DNA of 35,991 nt from Gammaproteobacteria bacterium (GTDB lineage Bacteria; Pseudomonadota; Gammaproteobacteria; Ga0077536): assembly GCA_024234975.1 (NCBI GenBank), contig JACKNH010000036.1:1-35991 (forward strand), in the 5' to 3' direction. A model generated the notes under the pieces. It made no database searches, was not told where the DNA came from, and was given only the letters and a program-made list of their open reading frames with translations. Position numbers and translations under genes: made by a program. Below are positions 33,465 to 35,991 of this stretch, piece after piece (positions within the stretch are counted from its first letter, which is position 1; each line of letters begins with the position of its first letter).

Positions 33465-34745
33465 TCAGTCGGTCAAGGCGCCATAAAGCATGGCGCGCAG
33501 GCGCGCGAAATCATCCACATCACCCGCAGGCAAGGTCTGCGTGAGATAGACCACCAGCATGTCCTCGACCGGGTCGACCCAGTACGTGGAGTGGTAGGCG
33601 CCGCCCCAGGCAAACTCGCCCAAGGACCCCGGAATACCCCGCGCGCCGAGGTCGGTCACCACCGAAAAGCCCAGACCGAAGCCCACGCCGGGCTGAATGA
33701 ACGTGGCCTCGCCCTTCATGTGATCCACGGTCATCAAGTGGACGCTGTTGGCGGATAACAGGCGTTTGCCATCGAGCTCGCCGCCATTGAGCATCATCTG
33801 CAGAAAGCGGGCGTAATCGCCCGCGGTGGACAACAGCCCGGCGCCGCCAGAGAAACTTTTGCGCGGACCATCCACGTACGAACCCTGGCTGACCATGCCG
33901 CCTTTGTCCGCGGTACGTTCGAGCTTGCCGTCCCGCGCCGAATAGACGACCGCCAGTCGATCGCGCTGTTCGCGCGGCAGGTAGAACTGCGTGCTGTTCA
34001 TGCCAAGGGGATCCAGGATGTTCTCGCGCAGAAAACGATCGAGCGGCTGGCCGGACGCAACCTCGATAATGGCGCCGAGGATGTCGATGTTATAGCCGTA
34101 TATCCACTTCTCGCCGGGCTGGGCATCGAACGGCAGCGCTGCCATTTTGCGTACCGTCTCACGTATCGGTTCGTTGCGATCAGCAAAATACCAACCCTGG
34201 ATGCCGGCGGCCTCCCAGCGGTCAGCAGCAATTCCCGATCCGTAGCTGATACCCGAAGAATGCGTGAGCAAATCGTGCACGGTGATCTGCCGGTTGGCTT
34301 TCACCACGTCATAGCTGCCGTCATCGCGCTTTACGGCAACGGTGGTCTGCGCAAATTCCGGCAGATAGTTGGCCACCGGATCACCGATCACCAGCTTGCC
34401 CTGTTCCTGCAGCATCATGATGCCGGTGGAGATGATGGCCTTGGTCTGCGAGGCGATGCGGAACACCGAATCAGTCGTCATCTGGCTGTGCGCTTCGCGA
34501 TCCCGTTCACCGAACGCGTGGTGCATCACGACCTTGCCGTGGCGCGCGATCATCACGACACCGCCGGAGATCTTCCCGTCGCGGGCATATTGCTCCAGGC
34601 GCGCTTGCAACGCCTGCAGCCGTGCGCCATTGAAACCGACTTCACCCGGCGCCGATGCCGCCGGCCATCCCTCACCCCATGCGCTGAAACATGCCGCCGT
34701 CGCGGCCACCAGCAGCAGGCTGCGTAGCCAGCCTCTGATTCCCAT
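33465..34745 (-). CDS. Secreted serine hydrolase, beta-lactamase class C / esterase VIII family
   Basis: 426 residues from ATG 34745, preceded by GAGGGGGAA. A signal peptide ends near SAWGEG (about 25). The nucleophile motif SxxK is SQTK, Ser99 to Lys102. Tyr216 in EKWIYGYN occupies the second-motif tyrosine position, followed by DILGAIIEVASGQPLDRFLRE. The C-terminal WGGAYHSTYWVDP is at the third-motif region. It belongs with penicillin-binding-protein-like esterases such as EstB; many cleave short esters rather than beta-lactams, so antibiotic resistance should not be assumed. It probably acts in the periplasm. It is divergent from the MDR gene across 115 bases. Confidence 0.9.
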   Translation of the reverse strand: MGIRGWLRSLLLVAATAACFSAWGEGWPAASAPGEVGFNGARLQALQARLEQYARDGKISGGVVMIARHGKVVMHHAFGERDREAHSQMTTDSVFRIASQTKAIISTGIMMLQEQGKLVIGDPVANYLPEFAQTTVAVKRDDGSYDVVKANRQITVHDLLTHSSGISYGSGIAADRWEAAGIQGWYFADRNEPIRETVRKMAALPFDAQPGEKWIYGYNIDILGAIIEVASGQPLDRFLRENILDPLGMNSTQFYLPREQRDRLAVVYSARDGKLERTADKGGMVSQGSYVDGPRKSFSGGAGLLSTAGDYARFLQMMLNGGELDGKRLLSANSVHLMTVDHMKGEATFIQPGVGFGLGFSVVTDLGARGIPGSLGEFAWGGAYHSTYWVDPVEDMLVVYLTQTLPAGDVDDFARLRAMLYGALTD

Positions 34746-34860
34746 GGCACTTCCCCCTCGTGTACTGGTCATAAGTCGCGTCGATGATACACAACGTTGC
34801 GCACGGATGAGCTATCAACCTGTGTGATGACGATGTACACAGGGGGAGAACACGACAATC

Positions 34861-35967
34861 ATGAAAAGAATTTTCAGCCGCAACTATTGGTGCGCCGCGC
34901 TAACTGGCATCGCGGTGTGTTTGCTATGCAACAGCAGCGTCTTTGCCGCCGAACCTGCCCGACAATATCAGTTTGTCGCGCAAGGTAACGGTTTCCGGAT
35001 CGAAGCGAAATCCGTGCCGGTACCAACACCCGCAGCAAACGAAGTTCTGGTGCGGGTACGCGCAACGTCACTGAATCGACGTGATTTACTCGTGCTCAGC
35101 GGTCAGTACCCCGCGGGCAATGCCAATGGCGCCGTGCCACTATCCGATGGCGCGGGTGAGGTGGTGGCGGTTGGTTCCGCTGTAAAGGAATTCAAAGTCG
35201 GCGACCGTGTGGCGGGCACGTTCTTTCCCACCTGGCTCAGCGGCAAACGCAAGCCTGAACATCTGGCCGATGCGCGCGGCGCCGAACGCAACGGCATGTT
35301 GTCGGAATACGTGGTATCGCAGCCGGAAGGCTTGGTGCAGATACCGGCGCATCTTTCGTTCGAAGAAGCCGCGGCACTGCCGTGCGCCGGCCTCACCGCG
35401 TTCAATGCGTTGTTCCGCAAAGCATCGCTGCAGCCGGGCGACTATGTTTTGTTGGAAGGCACCGGTGGAGTCTCGGTGCTGGCGCTGCAATTTGCCAGTG
35501 CTGCCGGCGCGAACGTCATCATCACCAGTTCCAGTGACGACAAACTGGCGCGCGCCCGCGAGTTGGGCGCGCAGACGACCATCAACTATCGGACCTATCC
35601 CGACTGGGAACGCGAGGTGATGGCGGCAACCAATGGCGTTGGCGTTGACCACGTCCTGGAAGTCGGCGGCCGCGACACGTTATCAAAGGCGTTGAGCAGT
35701 CTTGCCCTTGGCGGCCACATCGCGATGATCGGTGGCTTGTCCGGATTCGGCAGCGATATACCGGCGGGAATCGTCCTTGGCAAAAGCGCGGAAATCAGCG
35801 GGCTCTACGTCGGGTCACGCGAGGATTTCGAGGCCATGAACCGCTTCATCACCGAACACCGGATCACACCGGTGATCGACAAGGTATTTGAATTCGATGA
35901 AGCGCTGCAGGCTTACGAGTACATGGATTCCAATGCGCACTTCGGCAAGGTGGTGATTCGTTTGTAG
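34861..35967 (+). CDS. Medium-chain (quinone-reductase-like) oxidoreductase with a signal peptide
   Basis: 368 residues. The core is a zinc-lacking MDR: LNRRDLLVLSGQYP, PLSDGAGEVVAVGSAVKEFKVGDRV, LPCAGLTAFNALF, then a nucleotide site EGTGGVSVLALQFA with SSSDDKLARARELGA, and SNAHFGKVVIRL at the end, as in NAD(P)-dependent alcohol dehydrogenase-like proteins. The catalytic cysteine and histidine of zinc ADHs are absent. Unusually, residues 1-30 form a typical Sec signal (MKRIFSRNYWCAALTG, ending SVFA). GGGGGAG precedes the ATG by 12 bases. An NAD(P) enzyme outside the cytoplasm would lack free cofactor, so either the start is downstream (no good ATG before residue 143) or the cofactor is carried along. 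The last 24 bases of the window after its stop are A/T-rich. Confidence 0.88.
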   Translation: MKRIFSRNYWCAALTGIAVCLLCNSSVFAAEPARQYQFVAQGNGFRIEAKSVPVPTPAANEVLVRVRATSLNRRDLLVLSGQYPAGNANGAVPLSDGAGEVVAVGSAVKEFKVGDRVAGTFFPTWLSGKRKPEHLADARGAERNGMLSEYVVSQPEGLVQIPAHLSFEEAAALPCAGLTAFNALFRKASLQPGDYVLLEGTGGVSVLALQFASAAGANVIITSSSDDKLARARELGAQTTINYRTYPDWEREVMAATNGVGVDHVLEVGGRDTLSKALSSLALGGHIAMIGGLSGFGSDIPAGIVLGKSAEISGLYVGSREDFEAMNRFITEHRITPVIDKVFEFDEALQAYEYMDSNAHFGKVVIRL

Positions 35968-35991
35968 CTTCGTCTATTTGATAAAAAAAGA

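Noticed and set aside
33465..34745. Beta-lactam resistance gene
   Set aside because: SxxK and tyrosine motifs also define esterases of family VIII; nothing in the sequence indicates beta-lactam hydrolysis.

Overview
The window reads as a chromosome segment of a high-GC gammaproteobacterium. The left third holds the conserved block rph / yicC-gmk-rpoZ-spoT-ridA-recG-ubiA, an order shared by pseudomonads and xanthomonads, and the proteins closely resemble their gammaproteobacterial counterparts. I cannot name the genus from sequence alone. No rRNA, tRNA, CRISPR array, insertion sequence or phage gene was seen. Coding density is high and no gap between genes exceeds 300 bases.

Layout. 1-539 (-) is the 5' part of rph, divergent from a forward run (644-9864): yicC, gmk, rpoZ, spoT, ridA, recG, ubiA, a VanZ-like membrane protein and a family III CoA-transferase. 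A DUF481 outer-membrane-type protein (9995-11035) follows with its own promoter and a textbook terminator. A palindromic interspersed repeat then lies between it and the convergent operon etfB-etfA-folE-HDAC (14476-11295, -), whose genes are joined by stop/start overlaps or a one-base gap. Divergent from etfB is the methylcitrate-cycle set prpB-prpC-prpD (14739-18327), which turns propionyl-CoA plus oxaloacetate into pyruvate and succinate. Next come a periplasmic trypsin-like protease overlapping an FHA-domain membrane protein (18416-20664), pyruvate kinase (-), argS (+) and a beta-alanine/omega-amino-acid aminotransferase (+).

The right third (25457-35967) is accessory. A reverse four-gene set encodes a lipoprotein with three tandem NTF2/SnoaL-like modules, an HSD10-like SDR, a Tat-exported DUF3237 protein and a single-domain SnoaL protein. 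It is followed rightward by hisC, an orphan [2Fe-2S] subunit of the xanthine-dehydrogenase/isoquinoline-oxidoreductase type, an unrecognised 10-TM membrane protein built by internal duplication, a Tat-exported NTF2-like protein, a secreted serine hydrolase with SxxK motif, and an NAD(P)-type medium-chain reductase that unexpectedly carries a signal peptide. Five of these products carry export signals, which suggests a cell-envelope pathway acting on an unknown organic substrate.

The best candidates for undescribed biology are the triple-NTF2 lipoprotein operon, the protease-FHA pair (a possible cytoplasmic-to-periplasmic signalling unit) and the duplicated membrane protein, whose four QP(L/V)xG motifs lie at an exact 208-residue offset. 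All assignments come from reading motifs and remembered family sequences; no database search was run.
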